Position numbers and translations under genes: made by a program
Notes under the pieces: generated by a model
What the model was told of the DNA's origin: nothing
The model's database searches: none
What the model saw: the letters and a program-made list of their open reading frames with translations, nothing else
NCBI GenBank assembly: GCA_024641625.1
Contig: JAHECQ010000014.1
Span: 1-20,677, forward strand
Source of the DNA: Acidimicrobiales bacterium
GTDB lineage: Bacteria; Actinomycetota; Acidimicrobiia; Acidimicrobiales; SZUA-35
Length of the DNA stretch: 20,677 bases
Direction of reading: 5' to 3'
In this document: positions 1 to 7,500 of the stretch, one piece after another
Numbering within the stretch: the first letter of the stretch is position 1
How the letters are laid out: the number at the start of each line of letters is the position of its first letter

Positions 1-1
1 G

Positions 2-793
2 GTCGTGTCGGTGGCCGCAGGGTTCGGATCGGTGTTCGGGATCCCGCTGGCGGGTACGGTGTTCGCGCTCGAGGTGCAGCCTCTGCGTAGTGCCGGCCCG
101 AGGTATCACTTCGGTGCGTCCTGGCGGGCGCTTCTGCCCGCGTTGTGTGCGGCGCTCGTCGGCGATCGGGTCGTGCGATTGCTCGGGCATCATCACGCCG
201 TTCGACCAACCTTCGATCATGCGCTGTCGGTGACCCTGGCATTCAAACTGGTGATCATCGGTCTGTCGAGTGGCGCTGCGTCCTGGGTGTTCAAACGCCT
301 GACGGGGGGCGTCAAGGACATCTTGGCCGACCGCGTCGCATGGTCGCCGTTGCGTCCCGCCCTCGGCGGAGCGGCGATCGTCGGTCTTGCCGTCGTCTTC
401 GGGCAGCAGTATCTGTCGCTGTCGCTCCCGTTGCTCGATCAGGCGTTCGAGGGCGATCGCATGACCTTCGCCGTGTTCGCGCTCAAGATCATCTTCACTG
501 CCATCACCGTCGGCTCGGGTTTCCCCGGGGGAGAGGTCACTCCGCTGTTCGTGATCGGAGGTACGTTGGGCGCTGCCCTGGCTGCGCCGCTCGGTCTCCC
601 GGTGGTGTTGTGCACCTCCATCGGGCTGGCAGCCGTGTTTGCCGGTGCCGCCCGGGCCCCGGTGGCGTGCGCGATCATGGCGGCCGAACTCTATGGCCTC
701 GGAGCCCTGGTGCCGGCCGCCATCGCCTGCGGGGCCGCGTTCCTCACGTCGGGCCGGCGAGGGCTCTACACCGTGGTCACTCGCCGTCAGTGA
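2..793 (+). CDS. ClC-family voltage-gated chloride/anion channel, C-terminal part (5' end outside window)
   Basis: This is the distal part of an integral-membrane anion channel or proton-coupled anion antiporter of the ClC family. The reading frame is open from base 2, so the N-terminal half and its GxEGP selectivity/gating motif lie upstream of the window. Visible family features are the segment AAGFGSVFGIPLAGTVFALE near the left edge, which is the conserved membrane-embedded turn of ClC proteins, and the later GSGFPGGEVTPLFVIGG, which matches the second pore-lining GxFxP-type motif in its GGEVTP variant. Several 18-22-residue hydrophobic stretches separate them. There is no C-terminal CBS domain: the protein ends shortly after the last hydrophobic segment. 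The 3' end overlaps the convergent SDR gene by 17 bp. The substrate (chloride, fluoride, nitrate) cannot be decided without the N-terminal motif. Confidence 0.88.
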   Translation, partial: VVSVAAGFGSVFGIPLAGTVFALEVQPLRSAGPRYHFGASWRALLPALCAALVGDRVVRLLGHHHAVRPTFDHALSVTLAFKLVIIGLSSGAASWVFKRLTGGVKDILADRVAWSPLRPALGGAAIVGLAVVFGQQYLSLSLPLLDQAFEGDRMTFAVFALKIIFTAITVGSGFPGGEVTPLFVIGGTLGAALAAPLGLPVVLCTSIGLAAVFAGAARAPVACAIMAAELYGLGALVPAAIACGAAFLTSGRRGLYTVVTRRQ

Positions 794-1643
794 AGCTGGT
801 GGCGAGGGCGGGGTTGGCCAACTGGTGGAGTGCGAGGTTGCGCTGTTCGATCTCGACGAGGTGCTCGGGGTGCGAGAGCACCCAGAATCGCCGTTCGATC
901 GAGGCATCGATCACACATTCGGCCACCTCCGCAGGGTCCATGCCACGCTCGGCCAGTGCGGCGGCCACGTTGGCGTTGCGCCGGCGGGCGTCCTCGTTCA
1001 CGACCGTGCCCGTCCGTTGGCGCCGGAGGTGGGCCGGTCGGTTGCGTTGCGCGGTGATGATGTTGGTCTTGACCACCCCCGGGCACAGCACCGAGACACC
1101 CACGTTCGCCTCGTCGTCACGTTCCATTTCGTGGAACAGCGTCTCCATGAGGCCGACCACCGCGAACTTGGAGGCGTTGTAGGGGCCGAGGCCGGGCGTT
1201 GCCGTGAGGCCCGCAACCGAGGCGGTGGCCATGATGTGGGCTTCATCGGCCGCCCGCAGGTGGGGAAGAAAGTACTGAATGCCGTGGATGACGCCCCAGA
1301 GGTTGACGTCGATGACCCATTTCCAGTCGACCAGTTGCTGATCCTTGATCAGTCCGCCACCGCCCACTCCGGCGTTGTTGCACACGACGTGGACCTCGCC
1401 GAACCGCTCGATGGTGGCGTCGGCCAGCGCCTCGACCGATGCTGCATCGGAGACGTCGACCTTCACCCCGAGGGTCTCGGTACCGCCGGCCTCGAGCAGG
1501 CCAACTGTCTCGGTGCGAGCATCGTCCTGGACGTCGGCAACGACGATCTTCGAGCCACGGGCGGCATAGCCCAAAGCCAGAGCACGTCCGATGCCCGAGC
1601 CGGCTCCGGTGACGACGACCACGCGATCCTTCAGCGATCTCAT
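777..1643 (-). CDS. SDR-family NAD(P)-dependent oxidoreductase (first of three)
   Basis: This is a classical short-chain dehydrogenase/reductase, probably a cytosolic NAD(P)(H)-dependent alcohol/ketone oxidoreductase; the substrate is unknown. Its 288 aa carry the cofactor glycine motif TGAGSGIG (residues 12-19), the acidic residue after beta-2 in VVADV (Asp37, which would favour NAD over NADP), NNAG (89-92), Ser142 and the catalytic pair Y155-x3-K159 in YNASK. The C-terminus is about 35 residues longer than in minimal SDRs. The start lies 4 bp after the stop of the upstream nitronate monooxygenase gene, and I see no separate promoter, so the two are probably co-transcribed and translationally coupled. 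The end overlaps the convergent ClC gene by 17 bp. The family call is firm; the reaction is not known. Confidence 0.93.
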   Translation of the reverse strand: MRSLKDRVVVVTGAGSGIGRALALGYAARGSKIVVADVQDDARTETVGLLEAGGTETLGVKVDVSDAASVEALADATIERFGEVHVVCNNAGVGGGGLIKDQQLVDWKWVIDVNLWGVIHGIQYFLPHLRAADEAHIMATASVAGLTATPGLGPYNASKFAVVGLMETLFHEMERDDEANVGVSVLCPGVVKTNIITAQRNRPAHLRRQRTGTVVNEDARRRNANVAAALAERGMDPAEVAECVIDASIERRFWVLSHPEHLVEIEQRNLALHQLANPALATSFTDGE

Positions 1644-1647
1644 CCGG

Positions 1648-2784
1648 CTATTCCATCATCGCATTCACTCGCTGCATGGCATCGATGAACTCCTCGACCA
1701 TTTCGAGCACGACCCGGTCGGCCTTCTTCGACTCGTTCATGCTGCCGACGATCTGCCCGACGAAGTAGTTGGCCAGCTTGACCGCCCCTTCGTTCTGCGC
1801 ATTCATTGCCGCCCGGTCGATACGGCGACTGGCCCGACCGATCAGCATGGGTTGGAGCGGCATGCCGAGGGTGCCCGGGGAGTTCGGGCCCTCCCATTCG
1901 TCGGTCCAGGCCGAGCGCAGCTGACGGGCCGGCTTGCCGGTCCGAGAACGCGAGCGAAGGGTGTCCGACGAGGAGGCAGCGAGAAACTTCTCTTTCACTG
2001 CCGGATGCGTCTCGGCTTCCTCGGTGGTGAGCCACACCGAACCGCACCACACGCCTTCGGCCCCGAGGGCGAGTGACGCGGCCATCTGGCGTCCGGTTCC
2101 GATGCCGCCTGCAGCGAGCACCGGAACGGGAGCCACCGCATCGACGATCTCGGGTACCAGGACCATCGTGCCGATCTCGCCGGTGTGTCCGCCGGCCTCG
2201 TGTCCCTGGGCGATGATGATGTCGACCCCCGCCGCCACGTGGCGGACGGCATGTGACTTCTTTCCGGCGAGCGCTCCCACCAGCACCCCGCTGGAGTGAG
2301 CCCGTTCGATCATGTCGGGTGGGGGCGGCCCGAGCGCGTTGACGATGAGTGAGATCGGGTGGCTGAACGCGACATCCATCAACGGCACGGCCTGGTCATA
2401 GGTCATCGGCGGTTCGGACTCGCCGGCGATCGCACCCAGCTTCTCCTCGGCCGGCAGCTCGGGGATGTCGTATCGCTTCAGCAGATCGTCGAGGAACGCT
2501 CGGTGTTCGGGCGGAATCATGTCCTTCAACGCGCCGACCGACAGCCCTCCTTCTTCCTTGCCTTCGTATTTGGCAGGGACGATGATGTCGACCCCGAAGG
2601 GTCGCTTGCCGACCTCGTCGGCGATCCATTTGAGATCGATGTCGAGCTGCTCGGGGGTGTGGCCTGCCGCCCCCAGAACGCCGTAGCCGCCGGCCTTGGT
2701 CACTGCGGCCACGACGTCTCGGCAATGGGTGAAGGCAAGGATGGGGAACTCGATCCCCAACATCTCACAGATCTTGGTTTTCAT
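1648..2784 (-). CDS. Nitronate monooxygenase / 2-nitropropane dioxygenase family flavoprotein
   Basis: This is an FMN-dependent TIM-barrel enzyme of the nitronate monooxygenase (NMO, formerly 2-nitropropane dioxygenase) family, 378 aa, which is full length for the family. It shows an early barrel strand IEFPILAF, then QGHEAGGHTG (193-202, around the catalytic-His position of NMOs), AAGGIGTG (224-231, FMN phosphate loop) and GAEGVWCGSVWL (from 241). The C-terminal part has an insertion relative to small NMOs (about 265-310, GPNSPGTLGMPLQP). Family members oxidise alkyl nitronates, but many homologues act as enoyl reductases or have unknown roles, so the substrate is left open. A TAAGTT box ends 6 nt before the ATG with no Shine-Dalgarno sequence, which suggests a leaderless mRNA. 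It is the first gene of a two-gene unit with the SDR 4 bp downstream. Confidence 0.9.
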   Translation of the reverse strand: MKTKICEMLGIEFPILAFTHCRDVVAAVTKAGGYGVLGAAGHTPEQLDIDLKWIADEVGKRPFGVDIIVPAKYEGKEEGGLSVGALKDMIPPEHRAFLDDLLKRYDIPELPAEEKLGAIAGESEPPMTYDQAVPLMDVAFSHPISLIVNALGPPPPDMIERAHSSGVLVGALAGKKSHAVRHVAAGVDIIIAQGHEAGGHTGEIGTMVLVPEIVDAVAPVPVLAAGGIGTGRQMAASLALGAEGVWCGSVWLTTEEAETHPAVKEKFLAASSSDTLRSRSRTGKPARQLRSAWTDEWEGPNSPGTLGMPLQPMLIGRASRRIDRAAMNAQNEGAVKLANYFVGQIVGSMNESKKADRVVLEMVEEFIDAMQRVNAMME

Positions 2785-2790
2785 GTCCTG

Positions 2791-2796
2791 AACTTA
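2791..2796 (-). promoter_or_regulatory. -10 box (TAAGTT) of a leaderless promoter for the nitronate monooxygenase gene
   Basis: On the minus strand TAAGTT is followed by CAGGAC and the ATG at 2784. The TAnnnT hexamer with a 6-nt gap matches the spacing seen at several other starts in this window, which places transcription start on or next to the start codon. No purine-rich ribosome binding site lies at the usual distance. Confidence 0.6.
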
Positions 2797-2865
2797 GTGG
2801 ATGGGGATTGTGTGCCCTAAACCTCTTGGGAAGGTCCGGGGCATCTCGGCGCTGACAACGAGCAG

Positions 2866-2871
2866 AGGGGA
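2866..2871 (+). promoter_or_regulatory. Shine-Dalgarno (AGGGGA) that decides the start of the second SDR
   Basis: AGGGGA lies 4 nt before the ATG at 2876. The frame stays open upstream to another ATG at 2801, but that start has no ribosome binding site and would add 25 residues (MGIVCPKPLGK...) ahead of the normal SDR N-terminus. The 2876 start is therefore preferred. Confidence 0.7.
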
Positions 2872-2875
2872 AGTC

Positions 2876-3664
2876 ATGCCGGAGAAACCGTTCAATGGAC
2901 GATTGTCGGAGAAGGTCGCACTGATCACCGGTGCGGGCACCGGTATCGGGCGAGAGGCCGCCGTGTTGTTCGCCCGCGAGGGTGCCAGCGTCGTGATTGC
3001 CGAAATCGATCACGAGTTGGGTCTGGCCACCGAGCAGCTCATTCGGAGTGCGGGTGGCGAAGCCGTCTTCGTCGCCACCGACGTGACCGACGAGGATCAG
3101 GTGCGCAGTGCGGTCGACGCCGCCGTCTCGACCTACGGTCGACTCAACGTGCTGTACAACTGCGCAGGCGGTTCGATTCCCGAAGATGCCCCGGTGACCG
3201 ACGTGGACATGGACGTCTGGGATTTCACCATGTCATTGGATCTGAAGGGGCCATTTCTCTGTTGCCGGCACGGCATCCCGAAACTGATCGAAGCCGGTGG
3301 CGGGACGATTGTGAACATGTCCTCGACCGCGGCGCTGATGGGCATGCGTATGCACGTCTACAGTGCGGCCAAGGGTGGAGTGATCTCGCTCACCAAGGCG
3401 CTGGCTCGTCAATATGGGCGAAGCGGTGTTCGGGTCAACGCCATCTGTCCCGGCTACGTGCTCACCGACCGGGTCAGTGCTCGCTTCTCCCAGCCTGGGC
3501 CAGGGGGCGATTCCTCGCAGGAGGACCAGGCGCGCCGTCGTTGGCCCTTCGGCGTCGGGGATCCGGTCGACATTGCCAATATCGCCTTGTTCCTGGCCTC
3601 GGACGAGAGCCGGATGATTCAGGGAGCGGCCATTCCGGCCGATGGCGGAATGTCGTACAGCTGA
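2876..3664 (+). CDS. SDR-family oxidoreductase (second of three)
   Basis: This 262-aa classical SDR is probably a soluble NAD(P)-dependent dehydrogenase/reductase of unknown substrate. Motifs: TGAGTGIG (18-25), a possible cofactor-selecting acid in IAEID (Glu43), NCAG (95-98, with Cys in place of the usual second Asn), NMSS with the catalytic Ser (149/150) and Y162-x3-K166 in YSAAK. The C-terminal ADGGMSYS is the standard end of SDRs that act in FabG-like tetramers. The start is set by the Shine-Dalgarno sequence at 2866. It is transcribed divergently from the nitronate monooxygenase gene and converges on the third SDR across a 51-bp tandem repeat. The family call is secure. The three SDRs here are clearly different sequences (different glycine motifs and C-termini), so they are not a recent tandem duplication. 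Confidence 0.93.
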   Translation: MPEKPFNGRLSEKVALITGAGTGIGREAAVLFAREGASVVIAEIDHELGLATEQLIRSAGGEAVFVATDVTDEDQVRSAVDAAVSTYGRLNVLYNCAGGSIPEDAPVTDVDMDVWDFTMSLDLKGPFLCCRHGIPKLIEAGGGTIVNMSSTAALMGMRMHVYSAAKGGVISLTKALARQYGRSGVRVNAICPGYVLTDRVSARFSQPGPGGDSSQEDQARRRWPFGVGDPVDIANIALFLASDESRMIQGAAIPADGGMSYS

Positions 3665-3715
3665 CTGGGTGATCAAGCACTGGGTGATCAAGCACTGGGT
3701 GATCAAGCACTGGGT
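3665..3715. repeat. 15-bp perfect tandem repeat, 3.4 copies, filling a convergent intergenic gap
   Basis: The unit CTGGGTGATCAAGCA occurs at 3665-3679, 3680-3694 and 3695-3709, followed by CTGGGT at 3710-3715, with no mismatch. The array begins at the first base after the TGA of the plus-strand SDR (3662-3664) and ends at the base before the stop of the minus-strand SDR (3716-3718), so it occupies the whole gap. Each unit contains the palindrome TGATCA. There is no strong GC hairpin followed by a T-run, so it is not a canonical terminator. Confidence 0.95.
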
Positions 3716-4516
3716 CTACTCGGCATCCCTGGCCCGCAACGCCGCATGGATCTTCTCGCCTTCGGCCACGATCGGCGCGAGCATCTCGGCGGTGCCGGTG
3801 CCGATCAGGGTGCGAGCAGTCGGATCGGGATCGAAGGCGGCGGCGAGGATCGCCTCGGTGACCGGCGTGAGATCCTCCTTGCCCACCATGCGAGCCTCGT
3901 AGGCCTCGATGGCGGCCCGAGCCCTCGGGTACCGAGTGTCGGGCCGCTCGGCCTCGATGCGATTGGCCACGATGGACGTGTTGAACCCACCGGGCACGAC
4001 CGTCACGACCCGTATCCCGAAGGGCTGCAGTTCGATGTCCATGCCGAGGGAGATGGCGTCAAGAGCGTGTTTGGTGGCGCAATAGGCGCTGTAGAACCCT
4101 GACGACAGGAGCGCGCCGATCGAGGTCACGTTGACGATCCGGCCGGTGTGATGCTCGACCATCGAGGGCAACACCGCCTTCATGAGTGCGAACGGCCCGA
4201 AGAAGTTCGTCTCGAACTGGGCGCGAACGATCTCGTCGGGCAACTCCTCGGCTGGTCCGAGCGATGAGATGCCGGCATTGTTCACCAGCACGTCGATCTG
4301 ACCGAACCGGTCGAGCACCCGTTCGACCGTGGCTGTTCGCGACGCCTCGTCGATGACATCGAGCGGTTCGACGGTGATCCCGTCGACGTCGGCCAGGTCC
4401 TGGGCCGCCGCCGGTCGCCGCATGGTGGCGATGGTCTCGTGACCACGAGCGGCGAAGGCGAGCGCGGCGGCCCGGCCGAATCCCGAGCTGCATCCGGTGA
4501 TCAGCACCACTGCCAT
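3716..4516 (-). CDS. SDR-family oxidoreductase (third of three)
   Basis: This 266-aa classical SDR has TGCSSGFG (7-14), the acidic/amide step LDV (52-54), NNAG (79-82), Ser132 in NVTSIGA, and Y145-x3-K149 in YCATK. TGCSSGFG plus VVPGGFNT resembles the retinol-dehydrogenase-like/17-beta-hydroxysteroid-like branch of bacterial SDRs, but the substrate is not determinable. The same frame is open much further upstream (to 5353), but that part lies antisense to the ferredoxin oxidoreductase gene and does not look like protein. The ATG at 4516 gives the normal SDR N-terminus (MAVVLITGCSSG) and has a TACCCT box 7 nt upstream. It is divergent from the large oxidoreductase gene across 60 bp and converges on the second SDR. 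Confidence 0.92.
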   Translation of the reverse strand: MAVVLITGCSSGFGRAAALAFAARGHETIATMRRPAAAQDLADVDGITVEPLDVIDEASRTATVERVLDRFGQIDVLVNNAGISSLGPAEELPDEIVRAQFETNFFGPFALMKAVLPSMVEHHTGRIVNVTSIGALLSSGFYSAYCATKHALDAISLGMDIELQPFGIRVVTVVPGGFNTSIVANRIEAERPDTRYPRARAAIEAYEARMVGKEDLTPVTEAILAAAFDPDPTARTLIGTGTAEMLAPIVAEGEKIHAALRARDAE

Positions 4517-4523
4517 GGGTGCC

Positions 4524-4529
4524 AGGGTA
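4524..4529 (-). promoter_or_regulatory. -10 box (TACCCT) of a leaderless promoter for the third SDR
   Basis: On the minus strand TACCCT is followed by GGCACCC and the ATG at 4516, a 7-nt gap. There is no Shine-Dalgarno sequence. The box supports the short SDR start over the long upstream open frame. Confidence 0.6.
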
Positions 4530-4546
4530 GGGGACGCTACGGGGGT

Positions 4547-4571
4547 TAAGGTTGGACGAGCAACCAGGAGG
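4547..4571 (+). promoter_or_regulatory. Promoter -10 (TAAGGT, 4547-4552) and Shine-Dalgarno (AGGAGG, 4566-4571) for the ferredoxin oxidoreductase gene
   Basis: AGGAGG lies 5 nt before the ATG at 4577, the best ribosome binding site in the window. TAAGGT about 14 nt further upstream fits a TAnnnT -10 element and would give a short leader of roughly 17-20 nt. So this side of the divergent pair is leadered while the opposite SDR looks leaderless. Confidence 0.55.
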
Positions 4572-4576
4572 TCAGG

Positions 4577-7500
4577 ATGACTGTCGCCGACCGGGATCGA
4601 GAGCCCCACCCGCACCTGGAGAACCGCCGGCCGGGCCAGTACCGACTTGACGATCGCTTCCTCGCCGACGCGGGAACGGTGTTCCTCACCGGCATCCAGG
4701 CCTTGGCCCGACTCCCGATGGAGCAGCTGCGTGCCGATCGACGCGTCGGGCTGAACACAGCGGCCTTCGTATCGGGCTACCAGGGATCGCCGCTCGGCGG
4801 CTTCGGAGAAGCGGTGGTGTCGGCCGCCCGTCTGGCACCCGAGTTGCCCATCGTCTTCCAGCCAGGAATGAACGAGGAGTACGGCGCCAGCGCGGTCATG
4901 GGCTCGCAACTGGCCGCCATCCAACCCGACTGCCGCTACGACGGCATCGTGGGGCTGTGGTACGGCAAGGCACCGGGCGTGGATCGGGCGGCGGACGCGC
5001 TGCGTCACGCCGTGTACACGGGCACCTCGATGCACGGCGGAGCGGTGGCCATCGTCGGCGACGACTCCGCAGCCAAGAGCTCGACCATTCCCTCCAGCTC
5101 TGCCGGGTTGCTGTTCAACATGCACATGCCGATTCTGTATCCGGGTGATCCGAACGAGATCCTGCGGCTGGGTCGCCACGCGATTGCACTGTCTCGGGCC
5201 ACCGGTTTGTGGGTTGCCATGAAGATCGTGGCTGACGTCGCCGACGCCACGGCATCGGTCGATCTGCATCCCGAGGTGTTCCAGCCGGTCATCCCGATGG
5301 TCGATGGTCGGCCTTATCAGCATCGACCCGACGGCCGGCTCCTCACCCCCCACACCCTCGAGCTCGAGCGGGAGATCATCGACGTCCGCTACGAGCTCGC
5401 CCGACGCTACGCCGCCGACAATCAGCTCAACTACGTGACCTCCGATCCCTCCGACGCCTGGATCGGCATCGTGTCCTCGGGTATCACCTACCGCGAGGTC
5501 CTCGAGGCCTTCCGCCGCTTGGGGCTGACCAGCGAAGCCGAGATCGCCGCCTGCGGGATCCGTCTGCTGAAGATGGGCATGCCCATGCCGTTCAACGCCG
5601 AGACGATGCGATCATTCGCTCGGGGTGTACGCGAGGTTCTGGTCATCGAGGAGAAGACGCCGAACATCGAGTCGTTGCTGAAGGACGCCCTGTATCCGTT
5701 GGCTGATCGGCCCGTCGTCGTGGGCAAGACCGACGAGGAGGGACGACTGCTGTTCCCCACGTGGGGAGCGCTCGATGCCGACGTGATACTCCCGCCGCTG
5801 CGCCGTCGACTCGAAGCCACCATCGGCGATCGCCTGGCCCCGATTCCCCGGTTGGCCCAGCGCGAACTCATCCCCTTGAGCGTGCAGCGTTCGCCCTTCT
5901 TCTGCTCGGGTTGCCCCCACAACCGCTCGACCGAGGTACCGGAGGGATCATTGGTGGGCGCGGGAATCGGCTGCCACACGATGACCTTGCTGATGGACCC
6001 CGACCGGGTCGGGGACATTGCCGCCATCACCTGCATGGGGAACGAGGGCACCCAGTGGATCGGGATGTCCTCCTTTGTCGACCGCAAGCATCTGTTCCAG
6101 AATCTCGGCGACGGGACGTTCTTCCATTCGGGGCAGCTGGCCATACAGGCCGCCGTCGCGGCGAAGGTCGACATCACCTACAAGCTGCTCTACAACGGCA
6201 CGGTCGCGATGACCGGCGGCCAAGACCCCGAAGGGCAGCGTCCCATCGAGTCGGTGGTCGATGCCCTGCTGGCCCAAGGCGTGTCCAAGGTGCTCGTCAC
6301 GACCGATGACATCGGTCGCTACCGGGGTCGCTTCGGACGCAGCATTCTGCCCCGCGGCGTCGAGGTGTGGGGGCGGGAGCGCTTGATCGAAGCGCAGGAG
6401 CAGCTGGCCGCCATCGAGGGTGTCACGGTCTTGATCCACGACCAGGCCTGTGCCGCCGAGGCCCGGCGGGATCGGAAGCGTGGCCTCATTCCCACACCAC
6501 CCCATCGCGTCGTCATCAATCCCCGGCTGTGTGAGGGCTGCGGCGATTGCGGCCAGGTGTCGAACTGCCTGTCGGTGCAGCCGATCGACACGTTCTTCGG
6601 GCCCAAGACGCACATCGACCAGACCACCTGCAACCTCGACTACTCGTGTCTCGAGGGCGACTGCCCATCGTTCATGACGGTCACCTTCGACGATCCCGAA
6701 CTGGCTCGTACCGGCGGGCGATCCGTTGGGGGAGCCGATCGGCCGCCTGCGCCGGTCGATCTCCCCGAGCCGAGGTTGGTCGTGCCGGCCGACGACTTCG
6801 CCCTGCGAATCACGGGCATCGGTGGCACCGGTGTCGTCACCGTCGCCCAGGTGCTCGGTACCGCGGCCATGCTCCAGGGCTTCAACGTGCGAGGGCTCGA
6901 CCAGATCGGGCTGTCGCAGAAGGCCGGGCCGGTGGTCAGCGACGTGAGGCTCAACCGGGACGACGCCACCCCCACCAACCGCTTGGGCGAGGGGCAGGCA
7001 GATCTGTTGTTGGCCTTCGACCAGCTGGTCGCGGCATCGGATCGGGGTCTGTTGACCGCAGCAGGCGAACGTACCGCGGTCGTGGGATCGACGTCCACCA
7101 CTCCCACCGGTGAGATGATCACCCATCTCGATGTTCGCCAGCCCCCGGTCGATGAGCTTGCAGCTCGGATCGCCTCGGTGACCAGGCCGAGCGCCCAGTA
7201 CTGGGCTGATGCCGAGGCCATCACCACGGACCTCTTCGGCTCGGCCACGACCGCCAACGTGTTCGTCGTCGGTATGGCGGTGCAGGCCGGTTGTCTGCCG
7301 GTTGATCCGAGCATGCTCGAACGGGCGATCGAACTCAATGGGGTATCGGTGGCCGCCAACATCGAGGCCCTCCGATGGGGTCGGGCCCAGGTCGCCCGAC
7401 CCGAGGCGGTCGCAGCAGCGCGGGCGCTCGCGTCTCCCGGGCCGACACCGGCCCGGCGGCGTCCCCCGGCCGAGTTGCGCACCCGCATCGACGCGATGGC

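Noticed and set aside
3665..3715. CRISPR array
   Set aside because: The repeats are 15 bp, directly abutting with no unique spacers, so it is a simple tandem repeat.
3665..4102. Readthrough protein fusing the second SDR to LGDQA repeats and beyond
   Set aside because: The frame is open but starts with a normal TGA stop, and the downstream part is antisense to the third SDR with shadow composition. No recoding signal is visible.
4517..5353. Open frame upstream of the third SDR on the minus strand (total 545 aa)
   Set aside because: The extension is antisense to the ferredoxin oxidoreductase, is rich in Arg, Gly, His and Gln, and precedes a normal SDR N-terminus that has its own -10 box. It is an effect of high GC and few stop codons.
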